The notes beneath the pieces were generated by a model. The model had not been told where the DNA came from. It ran no database searches and saw only the letters and a list, made by a program, of their open reading frames with translations. From Nocardia arizonensis (GTDB lineage Bacteria; Actinomycetota; Actinomycetes; Mycobacteriales; Mycobacteriaceae): 64,000 nt of DNA. Shown here one piece after another: positions 8,402-16,603 of this stretch (position 1 is its first letter; each line of letters starts with the position of its first letter). The DNA lies in assembly GCF_001310275.1 (NCBI RefSeq), contig NZ_LGYZ01000067.1:1-64000 (forward strand), read 5' to 3'. Both the position numbers and the translations under genes were made by a program.

Positions 8402-10306
8402 TCAGCCGGAGACGAAATCGTCGGAGTTGCCCATCGCCTGGGTGAGCAGGCTCTTGCGGTACTGCTCGAGGGCGACGAGGTCGCCGAACAATGACATGTA
8501 GGTGTCGGTTTCCTCGGTCGAGGAGACGCGCTGGAGTTTGGATTTCAGCTCGGCCACCTGCCGCCCTACCCACGCCTCCTGTGCGCGGGCCAATACGCCG
8601 GTGACGAAGCGGGGGATGTCGTCGGCGGACTTGACCGGCAGGGGTTCGGTGGCCAGTTCGGAGACCAGAGCGCGCGCGGTGAGGTCGTCGCTGCGGTCGG
8701 ATACCGCGTTGACCCATTCCGCGCCGCCGAGGCCGCACGAGGCGCCGCCCGCGTCCGCGATCATGGTGCGGATGGCGACGTAGGCGGGGTGGGTGAACGC
8801 CTCGGTGTCGAGAGAGTCGAAGACGGTGCCCGCGATGGCGGGATACTGGAGGGCGGCGCACAGCACCTGACGTTGCGGGCGCAGGACAGGATCGTTCGGA
8901 TTCGGCCGGGCCGCAACGTGTTCGGCGACGGCGACCGGTTCGGAGCGGCGCGACGCGGTTGCGCCCGCGCGACCGCGTTTGGCTTCCTCGCCGACGCGGC
9001 GGACGACGGTCTGGATGTCGTCCCAACCGACCCAGCCGGCCAGGCGGGTCGCGTACGCCTTGCGGGTCGCGTTGTCCTTGATCTGGGCGACGACGGGTAC
9101 GGCGCGGCGCAGCGCCTCCACCTGACCCTCGACCTGGTCGAGGTTGTATTCTGCGAGCAGACCGCGAATCACGAACTCGTAGAGCGGGGTTCGCCGGGCC
9201 ACCAGATCACGGATCGCGCCGTCGCCGGATCGCTGCCGTAGTTCGCACGGGTCCTGGCCGTCGGGGGCCACGGCGATATAGGTCTGGCCCGCCAATTTCT
9301 GGTCGCCCGCGAACGCCTTCAGCGCGGCCGCCTGACCCGCGGCGTCGCCGTCGAAGGTGTAGATGATCTCGCCGCGCCAGAAATTGTCGTCCATGAGCAG
9401 GCGGCGCAGGATGGCCATGTGCTCGTCACCGAAGGCGGTGCCGCAGGAGGCGACGGCGGTTTTCACTCCGGCCAGGTGCATGGCCATGACATCGGTGTAG
9501 CCCTCGACCACGACGGCCTGATGTCCCTTTGCGATCTCACGCTTGGCCAGATCGAGACCGAAAAGCACCTGGGATTTCTTGTACAGCACCGTTTCCGGGG
9601 TGTTGATGTATTTGCCCGGCATGGTGTCGTCGTCGAAGAGTTTGCGGGCGCCGAACCCGATGACCTCGCCGCCGAGGTTGCGGATCGGCCACAGCAGACG
9701 GCGGTGGAAGCGGTCGATCGGGCCGCGTTTGCCCTGTTTCGAGAGTCCGGCGGCCTCGAGTTCCTTGAATTCGAATCCTTGGCGCAGCAGGTGTTTGGTG
9801 AGGGTGTCCCAGCCCTCGGGGGCATAGCCGCAGCCGAATTGCCGGGCGGCGTTGCCATCGAAGTTGCGGTCGGTGAGATAGGTGCGGGCGGCTTCGGCGT
9901 CGGGCTCGCGCAGGCGGGCCATGTAGAACTCGTGCGCCGCGGTATTGGCGGCTACCAGCCGGGCGCGGGTTCCGCGGTCGCGCTGCACGGAGGTGCCGCC
10001 GCCCTCGTAGTTGATCCGGTAGCCGACGCGGTCGGCCATCTGCTCGACGGCCTCGACGAAACCGATGTGGTCGATCTTCTGAAGGAATTTGTAGACGTCG
10101 CCGCCCTCCCCACAGCCGAAGCAGTGGAACAGGCCGTGGTTGGGCCGCACGTGGAACGACGGGGACTTCTCGTCGTGGAACGGGCACAGGCCCTTCATGG
10201 AATCCGCGCCCGCCCGCTTCAGGGCGACGTACTCCCCCACCACATCCTCGATCCGGACCCGTTCGCGTATTGCTGCTATATCGCGATCTGGGAGTCGTCC
10301 GGCCAC
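8402..10306 (-). CDS. dnaG: DNA primase
   Basis: Synthesises RNA primers for chromosome replication. The 634-residue protein has the three expected parts. The CHC2 zinc ribbon has ligands C41, H44, C62 and C65. The TOPRIM core carries VEGYTDVMAMH and the metal-binding FDGDAAGQAAALKAF. A C-terminal helical helicase-binding region includes HPAYVAIRTMI. The start is a GTG at 10306. It is the last gene of a minus-strand run YdcF-dgt-dnaG, 56 bases downstream of dgt, as in Mycobacterium (Rv2343c-Rv2344c). Confidence 0.97.
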   Translation of the reverse strand: MAGRLPDRDIAAIRERVRIEDVVGEYVALKRAGADSMKGLCPFHDEKSPSFHVRPNHGLFHCFGCGEGGDVYKFLQKIDHIGFVEAVEQMADRVGYRINYEGGGTSVQRDRGTRARLVAANTAAHEFYMARLREPDAEAARTYLTDRNFDGNAARQFGCGYAPEGWDTLTKHLLRQGFEFKELEAAGLSKQGKRGPIDRFHRRLLWPIRNLGGEVIGFGARKLFDDDTMPGKYINTPETVLYKKSQVLFGLDLAKREIAKGHQAVVVEGYTDVMAMHLAGVKTAVASCGTAFGDEHMAILRRLLMDDNFWRGEIIYTFDGDAAGQAAALKAFAGDQKLAGQTYIAVAPDGQDPCELRQRSGDGAIRDLVARRTPLYEFVIRGLLAEYNLDQVEGQVEALRRAVPVVAQIKDNATRKAYATRLAGWVGWDDIQTVVRRVGEEAKRGRAGATASRRSEPVAVAEHVAARPNPNDPVLRPQRQVLCAALQYPAIAGTVFDSLDTEAFTHPAYVAIRTMIADAGGASCGLGGAEWVNAVSDRSDDLTARALVSELATEPLPVKSADDIPRFVTGVLARAQEAWVGRQVAELKSKLQRVSSTEETDTYMSLFGDLVALEQYRKSLLTQAMGNSDDFVSG

Positions 10307-10362
10307 CCGCAGAGTCTAGCGTCGGGTCCGATGCCGCTTCGATCCGGACGCCCGCGCGCCCG

Positions 10363-11625
10363 CTATATGGACAGCTCCGCGGCGATGCGCTCGAGGCGGC
10401 TCTCGGTGTAGGAGGCGATCTGGTCGACGATCACCCGGACCCTGGCCGTCTCGTCGGGCGCTTCCCGCCACCACGGCAGCAGAACGGGGTCGAGATGGGC
10501 GGGTGCGTCACGCAGGAGACGCTCGGCGACCTCGCGGATGCGTTCGCGCTGCACGGCTTGGCGGCGCTTGTGCTTCTCGTCGGACATGACGTAGCGCAGC
10601 GCGACCGTCTTGAGCACGGCGACCTCGGCCTTCACGATGGGCGGGACGGCGAGGTCGGCGGAATAGCGGGCGAGCGGGGCAGGACCGGCGACGTCGCGGG
10701 TCGCCCCGATAGCGGCGGTGGCGAAGCGGCCGACGAGTTCGCTGGTGAGGCGTTTGAGAGCGACCGCGTGGGCGAAGGAACCGTCGTAGCCGACGGCCGC
10801 GGCGACCACCGGCAGCTCGGACAGGCGCTGGGCGGCGGCGGCGAGTTCCTCCGGCGACAGCGCGGGGTGTTGCTGGTGCCCCATGCGCGCCAGGGCCGCC
10901 TGTTCGGCCGGGTCGGCCAGTGCGCGCAGTTCGATGCGGCCCGCGATCACGCCGTCCTCGACGTCGTGCACCGAATAGGCAACGTCGTCGGACCAGTCCA
11001 TGATCTGGCACTCCAGGCTCTGGGCGCGGTCGGGGGCGCCCTCCCGAATCCAGGCCAGGCGATCGAGGTCGATGTCGTAGGCGCCGAATTTGGTGCGCGG
11101 GCCGGGGCGGCCCCACGGGTACTTGATGGCCGCGTCCAGGGCGGCCCTGGTGAGGTTGAGGCCCGCGCTCGCGCCGTCGGCGGTGAGGACCTTGGGTTCG
11201 AGGCGGGTGAGGATGCGCAGATTCTGCGCATTGCCCTCGAAGCCGCCGTAGGCGTCGGCGAACGCGTCGAGTGCCTTCTCGCCGTTGTGTCCGTAGGGCG
11301 GGTGGCCGATGTCGTGGGCCAGTCCGGCCAGATCGACCAGATCCGGGTCGCAGCCCAGGCCGTCGGCGATGCTGCGGCCGATCTGGGCGACCTCGATCGA
11401 GTGGGTCAGCCGGGTGCGTGGGGTGTCGCCGTCGCGCGGACCCATGACCTGGGTCTTGTCGGCGAGTCTGCGGAGGGCCGCGGAGTGCAGGACCCGGGCG
11501 CGGTCGCGCGCGAACTCGGTGCGGTGACCGGTTTCGAATTCGCCGCGCGGCGGGCCGAGTCCGGCGGTCTTCGCGCCTTCGACCACCATGCGCGCGCGGT
11601 CGTGTTCGGTATAGCCGTCAGTCAT
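10363..11625 (-). CDS. dgt: Deoxyguanosinetriphosphate triphosphohydrolase-like protein
   Basis: An HD-domain hydrolase of 420 residues, expected to cleave dNTPs to deoxynucleosides and triphosphate. The HD metal site is visible as the His of [14 protein letters not shown], then [18 protein letters not shown], and a later Asp in [13 protein letters not shown]. It also has the N-terminal [20 protein letters not shown] segment typical of dGTPases. It is six bases downstream of the YdcF gene and upstream of dnaG, so nucleotide-pool control and priming appear co-expressed. This placement is conserved (Rv2344c). Substrate preference among dNTPs is not readable. Confidence 0.93.
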   Translation of the reverse strand: MTDGYTEHDRARMVVEGAKTAGLGPPRGEFETGHRTEFARDRARVLHSAALRRLADKTQVMGPRDGDTPRTRLTHSIEVAQIGRSIADGLGCDPDLVDLAGLAHDIGHPPYGHNGEKALDAFADAYGGFEGNAQNLRILTRLEPKVLTADGASAGLNLTRAALDAAIKYPWGRPGPRTKFGAYDIDLDRLAWIREGAPDRAQSLECQIMDWSDDVAYSVHDVEDGVIAGRIELRALADPAEQAALARMGHQQHPALSPEELAAAAQRLSELPVVAAAVGYDGSFAHAVALKRLTSELVGRFATAAIGATRDVAGPAPLARYSADLAVPPIVKAEVAVLKTVALRYVMSDEKHKRRQAVQRERIREVAERLLRDAPAHLDPVLLPWWREAPDETARVRVIVDQIASYTESRLERIAAELSI

Positions 11626-11631
11626 CGGATA

Positions 11632-12327
11632 TCACTGGCCCGCGGTGTATTCGAAATCGGCGGAGAAATGGGTGAGTTGGTACCACAGCAGCGCGCCGGT
11701 CTCGCGGGCGATGCCGTGCGCCTGCGATTCCCGGGTGTACACGGCCGGACCGGTGCGGGTGGGCGCGGTCCACGCCTTCAGGCCGGCATCGCGGGCCATG
11801 GTTCGGGTGCGAAGGGAATGCCACGGATCGCTGACCAGGACAGCGGAGGACATGTCACGCGCGGCCATCGCGGTGGCGACGGCCTCGATACTGCGCAGCG
11901 TGTCCGATCCGGTTTCGACGGCGAGGATGTGATCGGCGGGGACACCGAGGGACTGGAGGTAGTTCTTGCCGGAGGCGGCCTCGGTGTAGATATCGCCCTC
12001 CTGTTTGCCGCCGACGGTGATCACCTTGGGCGCGACTCCGAGTCGGAACAGCTTGTACGCCTGGTCGAGTCGGGCCTCGAAGACCGAGGAGGGTGTGCCG
12101 GAGTATTGCGCGGCGCCGAGCACCACGATCGCGTCGGCCTTGGTGTAGTCATCGATGCGCGCCACCTGCCACACCCGGAATGCCGTGCCGCCGACGAGAA
12201 CCGCGCCCGCCACGATGGTCCCGATGACCAGGCGCGACGCCCAGCGCCGCAGGCCCGCGCCGAATCCGCGCGGCAGCCCGGCATCCGGGGCATGCGCGGG
12301 CGCGAACTGCTGGGTCGGCGAACTCAC
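11632..12327 (-). CDS. YdcF/DUF218 family membrane protein
   Basis: 231 residues from GTG 12327; the frame is open to 12378, so a longer start is possible. One membrane helix (about RLVIGTIVAGAVLVGGTAF) is followed by the DUF218 core, with ADAIVVLGAAQYSGTPS near the start and VLVSDPWHSLRTRTMARDAG in the middle. YdcF-type proteins are proposed to act in envelope polysaccharide or lipid metabolism, with an SAM- or nucleotide-binding-like fold; the substrate is not known. It is the first gene of the unit leading to dgt and dnaG. Confidence 0.85.
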   Translation of the reverse strand: MSSPTQQFAPAHAPDAGLPRGFGAGLRRWASRLVIGTIVAGAVLVGGTAFRVWQVARIDDYTKADAIVVLGAAQYSGTPSSVFEARLDQAYKLFRLGVAPKVITVGGKQEGDIYTEAASGKNYLQSLGVPADHILAVETGSDTLRSIEAVATAMAARDMSSAVLVSDPWHSLRTRTMARDAGLKAWTAPTRTGPAVYTRESQAHGIARETGALLWYQLTHFSADFEYTAGQ

Positions 12328-12378
12328 GCTCCAAGTCTGCCAGGTGGGGAGGACGATCCGATGAGTCGGTCGCCGCAA

Positions 12379-12827
12379 GGGTCGGCGACTCGCCGGGGCG
12401 ACATTCGGGACGAGACCGAATTGCGTCCTCGGTCACAGTGGGCCCGGCGCCTGACGTGTGGCGAGTCGCCACGCCGCGATTCTGTCCGTTCGCCGGATCG
12501 GCCCGTCCACGGGGCAAGGGGGCCACGCGCCGTCGCGGACGATCCCGTGCCGGCGCGGAACAGCTGCGGGTTCGCCCACCGCTCGAGCAGTGCGGCCCCC
12601 GGCCGCGCGGGCGGAAACGGGCAGGTCCGAACGGACACTCGGCCGACGCGGGCGCCGGCACCGACCCGCGTGAGCAGATGTCGATATATCGGCGATTTGT
12701 CCGTGGGCGGGGTAGCCGAATCGGCACGATGCTGCGGTGTGGCTGTCTCGATACGGCACGCCGCGGGCGAAGATGGGATCGTCACACAGACCGGCTCACG
12801 GCGCCTCGGAGAGGTAACCTTTCCTCC
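12379..12827. other. Intergenic stretch, no gene seen
   Basis: About 450 bases between the divergent YdcF gene and the nucleotidyltransferase cassette. Frames through it are very Arg-rich and have no recognisable domain. A small hairpin (GTCGCCG at 12369-12375, CGGCGAC at 12383-12389) lies close to the YdcF start. Promoters for both directions must lie here, but I cannot point to convincing -10/-35 boxes. Confidence 0.4.
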
Positions 12828-13619
12828 ATGACGGCGCGACCTCTGTCCACCCTCGATGGACTCGCGACCGGCGTTGGGCTCGAGTCCTCGCTGCTGTCGG
12901 AGGTCGAGTCCGCGATCCGCGGCGTCGCGCTGGCGTTGATGCTCTACGGGAGTCAGGCGCGGGGATCGGCCGACCCCGACTCCGATGTCGATGTCCTGCA
13001 AGTGGTTCCGCAGAATCCCGGTTCGTACAAGGCGGGCCGGGTCTCGGTCACCGCGTACACGCCCAACCACCTGCACCAGATGGCCGCCAAGGGCAGCTTG
13101 TTCATCCTGCACCTGCGCACCGAGGGCATTCGCCTGACCGACCCGCACGGTGTGCTGACGAGGGCGCTCGATGCCTATCGTCCCCCCGCCGGGTACCAGC
13201 GCCTCGTGGACGAACTCACCGCCGCGGCGGGGGCGCTGGTCGTGGACCGGGATCAATTTCGCGAACACTTCCGATCGTTGGGTCGCCTCGGCATCTACCT
13301 GCTCCGCTCCTACCTCTACATGACGACCATCGAGGCGGGCGCCCCGGATTTCGACGTCGACGTGGCCGCCGCGCGCTACGGCGGCGAACTGCTGCGGGTG
13401 GTGCGGCTGCGGCGCGCGGAGGAACTGTCCTACGCGGACGCGCTGGCGATCCGGGCACAGGTGATCGCACTGTTCGAGGTCCGCCCGCACGGCAAGACGT
13501 TGGCGGGGCTCGCCGTCGACCTCGCCCGCACCGATCCGCAGGCGTCCATGCTCATCGCACAGGCAATGACCGACGTGGGTTCGATGAACTACACCGCTAC
13601 CGCCCTGCCGCCCCGGTGA
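12828..13619 (+). CDS. Pol-beta-like nucleotidyltransferase domain protein (cassette gene 1)
   Basis: 263 residues. The signature GSQARG(x6)DSDVD is complete: G41-S42 and the metal-binding D53 and D55, as in minimal nucleotidyltransferases (MNT, AbiEii, Cas/CBASS-like superfamily). I see no obvious third catalytic carboxylate on the following strand (VSVTAYT). The remainder, about residues 120-263, is helical and may be a substrate- or partner-binding domain; it lacks the Rx4-6H motif of HEPN RNases. The ATG at 12828 is used because the homologous domain starts shortly after it. The stop overlaps the GTG of the phosphatase gene, so the two are translationally coupled. This cassette has no counterpart in the M. 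tuberculosis gene order. Function is unknown; modification of a tRNA, protein or nucleotide is possible. Confidence 0.85.
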   Translation: MTARPLSTLDGLATGVGLESSLLSEVESAIRGVALALMLYGSQARGSADPDSDVDVLQVVPQNPGSYKAGRVSVTAYTPNHLHQMAAKGSLFILHLRTEGIRLTDPHGVLTRALDAYRPPAGYQRLVDELTAAAGALVVDRDQFREHFRSLGRLGIYLLRSYLYMTTIEAGAPDFDVDVAAARYGGELLRVVRLRRAEELSYADALAIRAQVIALFEVRPHGKTLAGLAVDLARTDPQASMLIAQAMTDVGSMNYTATALPPR

Positions 13620-14293
13620 GGTCGTCGCCGGTCGCCTTCGTGGGCGACGTGCACGGCATGGACGTGGCCGTGGACCCGGTGCTCGAGGAATTCTGCGGTA
13701 AACGGCATCTGGTCTTCCTGGGGGACTACGTCAACCGGGGGCCGAATTCTCGTGCGGTGGTGCAGAAATTGCTCGACGCGCAGCGAAATTTCCCCGATCA
13801 TCTGACTATGCTGCGCGGCAATCACGATCAGGCCGTCCTCGACTTCCTGCGCGGCGGCGACCTGTCGACCTTCATCGCGCTCGGCGGGCTCTCCACCGTG
13901 GCGTCATACACCTCGGTCGCGGGCGACGATATCCGCGGCGACTTCGAACGCGCGATTCCGGAAAGCCACGTGGCCTTCCTCGAAGGACTTTCGGACTATT
14001 TCGAACGCGACGACATCTTCGCCTCGCACTGCGGACCCAATCCAGCCGACCCCACCTCTCGCACCCGTGGCGACGTGGCGCTGGGGTCGCATCCCGCGCT
14101 GTTCGCCGAGCACGGCGCGGACGTCATCGGCAAGCCGATCGTCTGCGGGCACTACGTCCAGCGCGGCGGCAGGGCCTATGTCGGCGCCCGGCTCGCGGCC
14201 CTCGACACCGGGCACGGCTCACTGCCCGACGCACCGCTGACCGTGCTGTTGTGGCCGGAACGCACGATCCGAACCTATGGGGTGCGCACGTGA
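13616..14293 (+). CDS. PPP-family metallophosphatase (cassette gene 2)
   Basis: 225 residues with every block of the PPP phosphoesterase family: GDVHG at 10-14, GDYVNRG at 36-42, RGNHD at 67-71, then SHCGP and CGHYVQRGG supplying later histidine ligands. Relatives hydrolyse phosphoproteins, diadenosine tetraphosphate or similar phosphoesters (ApaH, PrpE). The size is that of a bare catalytic core with no partner domain. It starts at GTG 13616 inside the stop of gene 1, and its own stop overlaps the start of gene 3. The combination suggests it removes a group added by the nucleotidyltransferase, or end-heals a nucleic acid before or after cleavage by gene 3. This is inference. Confidence 0.88.
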   Translation: MRSSPVAFVGDVHGMDVAVDPVLEEFCGKRHLVFLGDYVNRGPNSRAVVQKLLDAQRNFPDHLTMLRGNHDQAVLDFLRGGDLSTFIALGGLSTVASYTSVAGDDIRGDFERAIPESHVAFLEGLSDYFERDDIFASHCGPNPADPTSRTRGDVALGSHPALFAEHGADVIGKPIVCGHYVQRGGRAYVGARLAALDTGHGSLPDAPLTVLLWPERTIRTYGVRT

Positions 14294-15408
14294 GCATGGC
14301 GTCGGAGATCCGCATTCAGATGCTCAGACAGGCATTGGACCGCGCCGAATCGATCATGGCCGTCCACTACGCGTCCGGGAATCTGTACAAGGCCAAGGAC
14401 AGTCCGGTCCCGGTGACCTGTATCAGCGTGACGATCCTCTCCGACGGCAGCACCCGCGCATTCAGTCTCGCCGATATGAAGGGCGAGAGCGTCGAGGAAC
14501 GCGAAACCGCGCTGCTGCGTGGATTCTTCGATTTCCTCGACGACTACCAGGACGCCAAATTGGTGCACTGGAACATGGACAAGGCCGATTACGGTTTCGA
14601 CGCCCTCGTGCACCGCTACCGCTGGCTGACCGGTGGCGAACCGCCCTACAGCCCGTCGCCGGATCGGCTGTTCGATCTTGACCAGATGCTGTCGGAGACC
14701 TACGGCGACGGATATGTCCCGCATCCGAAGCTCACCAACCTCGCCGCGCTGAACAAGATCCTCCCCCGCTACTGGATTCCCGGCAAGGAAGAGGCCGAGA
14801 AATCGGAGAGCGGTGATTACGCCGCCATTCAGCGCTCCTCCTCGGAGAAGTCCCGGGCGATCGGGCAACTGTTCCGGGAATTCGCCTCCGGCAGTCTGGT
14901 CACCGAGAACTCCGCGGGCGCCGTGGAATTCGCGGGCGCGCAGATCGACGCGGTGAAGATCGTCCTCGAGATCGCCAACCGCATGCTCTACGTCGAGCGC
15001 AGCCTGTGTCGCCGCCACGACAAGCGCGAAACTCTCAGGGTGAAGGACGAATACGATGTCCAGGACCTGCTGCGGTCGCTGCTCGTACTGTTCTTCGACG
15101 ATGTCCGCGAGGAGAACTGGGTGCCCGACTACGCGGGCGGTTCGGCCCGCATAGATTTCACCCTCCCCGATTTCGGCACGGCGGTCGAGGTCAAGAAGAG
15201 CAGGCCGACGCTCAATGCCCGCAAGGTGGGTGAGGAATTGATCGTCGACCGCGACAAATACGCCAAACACCCGGATATCAGCCACCTGGTGTGCATCGTC
15301 ATCGATCACGAGGGTCAGTTGGGCAATCCTCGCGGACTCGAGAAGGACCTCAGTCGCGAGGCGACCGCCGAGGGCATAGCCGTGACGGTCCGCATCGTCG
15401 ACCGATAG
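14290..15408 (+). CDS. RNase H-like/PD-(D/E)XK nuclease fusion protein (cassette gene 3)
   Basis: 372 residues from GTG 14290 (ATG 14296 is the alternative). The C-terminal third (about 250-372) is a PD-(D/E)XK nuclease: DVQDLLRSLL, then D289 of RIDFTL and E300-V-K302 of AVEVKKSR, followed by VGEELIVDRDKYAKHP and VCIVIDHEGQLGNPRGLEKDL. I recall this pattern from the DpnII/MboI-like nuclease domain found in many bacterial proteins. The N-terminal part has VHWNMDKADYGFDALVHRY (from residue 92) and a preceding FFDFLDD strand, which resemble motifs II-III of RNase H-fold 3'-5' exonucleases. I do not see the first DxE motif, so that part may bind rather than cut. The four-base GTGA overlap with gene 2 makes co-translation likely. 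Confidence 0.8.
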   Translation: MSMASEIRIQMLRQALDRAESIMAVHYASGNLYKAKDSPVPVTCISVTILSDGSTRAFSLADMKGESVEERETALLRGFFDFLDDYQDAKLVHWNMDKADYGFDALVHRYRWLTGGEPPYSPSPDRLFDLDQMLSETYGDGYVPHPKLTNLAALNKILPRYWIPGKEEAEKSESGDYAAIQRSSSEKSRAIGQLFREFASGSLVTENSAGAVEFAGAQIDAVKIVLEIANRMLYVERSLCRRHDKRETLRVKDEYDVQDLLRSLLVLFFDDVREENWVPDYAGGSARIDFTLPDFGTAVEVKKSRPTLNARKVGEELIVDRDKYAKHPDISHLVCIVIDHEGQLGNPRGLEKDLSREATAEGIAVTVRIVDR

Positions 15409-15488
15409 CCGCGGACTTCACCACCCGCGCGTTCCTCGAACGCGGTAGTGCTCGACCCGACGGATCGTCACTGAGCACAGACAGCAAG

Positions 15489-15513
15489 AAACCCGCGCGG
15501 ATCGCGCGGGTTT
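15489..15513. terminator. Bidirectional hairpin between the cassette and cspA
   Basis: Perfect 11-base arms (AAACCCGCGCG / CGCGCGGGTTT) around a three-base loop. It has A/T ends on both sides and lies 80 bases after the cassette stop and 16 bases after the cspA stop. It can terminate transcription from both directions. Confidence 0.8.
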
Positions 15514-15529
15514 CCGTTCTCGTCGGCTC

Positions 15530-15733
15530 CTAGATGGCGCGGACGTCTTGGGCCTGCGGGCCCTTCTGGCCTTGGCCGATCTCGAACTCGACACGCTGGC
15601 CCTCATCGAGGGACTTGAAGCCGGAGCCGGAAATCTGCGAGTAGTGGACGAACACATCGGGGCCGCCCGCGTCCTGGGCGATGAATCCGAAGCCCTTTTC
15701 GCCGTTGAACCACTTCACACTGCCTTGCGACAT
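15530..15733 (-). CDS. cspA: Cold-shock protein (CspA family)
   Basis: 67 residues, a single OB-fold nucleic-acid chaperone. Both RNA-binding motifs are present: KGFGFIAQD (RNP1) and VFVHYSQI (RNP2), plus VKWFNGEKG at the start. These proteins melt RNA secondary structure and act as transcription antiterminators. The start ATG follows an unusually A/T-rich leader (AAGTAAATAAAAGT) for this genome, a likely easy-to-translate 5' end; the GGAAG site is upstream. About 140 bases up to 15875 hold its promoter and no other gene. Confidence 0.96.
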   Translation of the reverse strand: MSQGSVKWFNGEKGFGFIAQDAGGPDVFVHYSQISGSGFKSLDEGQRVEFEIGQGQKGPQAQDVRAI

Positions 15734-15875
15734 ACTTTTATTTACTTCCTGTTGCGAGCCGGGCGATCACTGCAACAACCCGTGCCCATCACCAAGCATG
15801 CCACACCCGGACGGACAGACCGCGCAGCCGGTCGACGATGATCGGGGTTTCCGCCGCAACCCGGGGCAGCCACCG

Positions 15876-16553
15876 TCACCATCCGCGGCTCTGCCACTCC
15901 CCCAGCTGCGGGCGCTCGGCGCCCAGGGTGGTGTCGTCACCATGGCCCGGGTACACGATGGTGTCGTCGCCGTATCGGTCGAAGATTTTGCTGGTCACGC
16001 CGGCGAACAGGGCGTTGAAGTCCTGCGGATTCGTTGTCCGCCCGAGACCCCCGGGGAACAGGGAATCACCGGTGAACAGGTGGGTGCGGCCGGATTCGTC
16101 GGTGAGGGCGAGGGCCACCGAACCGGGGGTGTGGCCGGTGAGGTGGATGATGTGGAAGGTGAGGTCGCCGATCTCGACGGTATCGCCTTCGGCGAGGAGG
16201 CGGTCGGGGACGACGGGCAACGGGGGTGCGTCGAGTTCGTGGGCGGCGGTGGGGGCGCCGGTGTCGGCCTGGGTTTCCTTCAGCGCGAACCAGTGGTCGG
16301 CATGCTGGTGGGTGGTGACGATCAGGCGGATCTTGCCGGGGAACTCCTGGGCGACGAGTTCGGCGATGCGGTCGGCTTCGTTGGCGGCGTCGATGAGCAG
16401 GGCCGCGCCGGTGGCGGCGTCCTGAACGAGATAGCAGTTGTTGTCCATCCGGCCCACCGACATCTTGACGATGCGGGCTCCGGGGATGTCGCGCTGCTGC
16501 GGATTCGATCCGGGGGACACGTGGCCGGTGTAGGGGCGCTCGATCGTGATCAC
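15876..16553 (-). CDS. MBL-fold metallo-hydrolase (glyoxalase II-like)
   Basis: 225 residues with the metallo-beta-lactamase zinc motifs THQHADH, GHTPGS, TGDSLFPGGLG and VYPGHGDDTT in order. The arrangement resembles hydroxyacylglutathione hydrolase-type thioesterases. Mycobacteriales lack glutathione, so a mycothiol thioester or another small thioester is more likely; this is inference. The gene diverges from the TPM gene with only 50 bases between starts. Confidence 0.9.
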   Translation of the reverse strand: MITIERPYTGHVSPGSNPQQRDIPGARIVKMSVGRMDNNCYLVQDAATGAALLIDAANEADRIAELVAQEFPGKIRLIVTTHQHADHWFALKETQADTGAPTAAHELDAPPLPVVPDRLLAEGDTVEIGDLTFHIIHLTGHTPGSVALALTDESGRTHLFTGDSLFPGGLGRTTNPQDFNALFAGVTSKIFDRYGDDTIVYPGHGDDTTLGAERPQLGEWQSRGW

Positions 16554-16603
16554 ACTTCGATGCTAACCACGGACCGAGCCTGATCCGGGATTAGATTCAT
16601 GGC

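Noticed and set aside
10270..12831. An 853-codon open frame on the + strand across dgt and YdcF
   Set aside because: It is antisense to three conserved genes with intact motifs and arises from the strong GC bias at third codon positions; the product has no domain.
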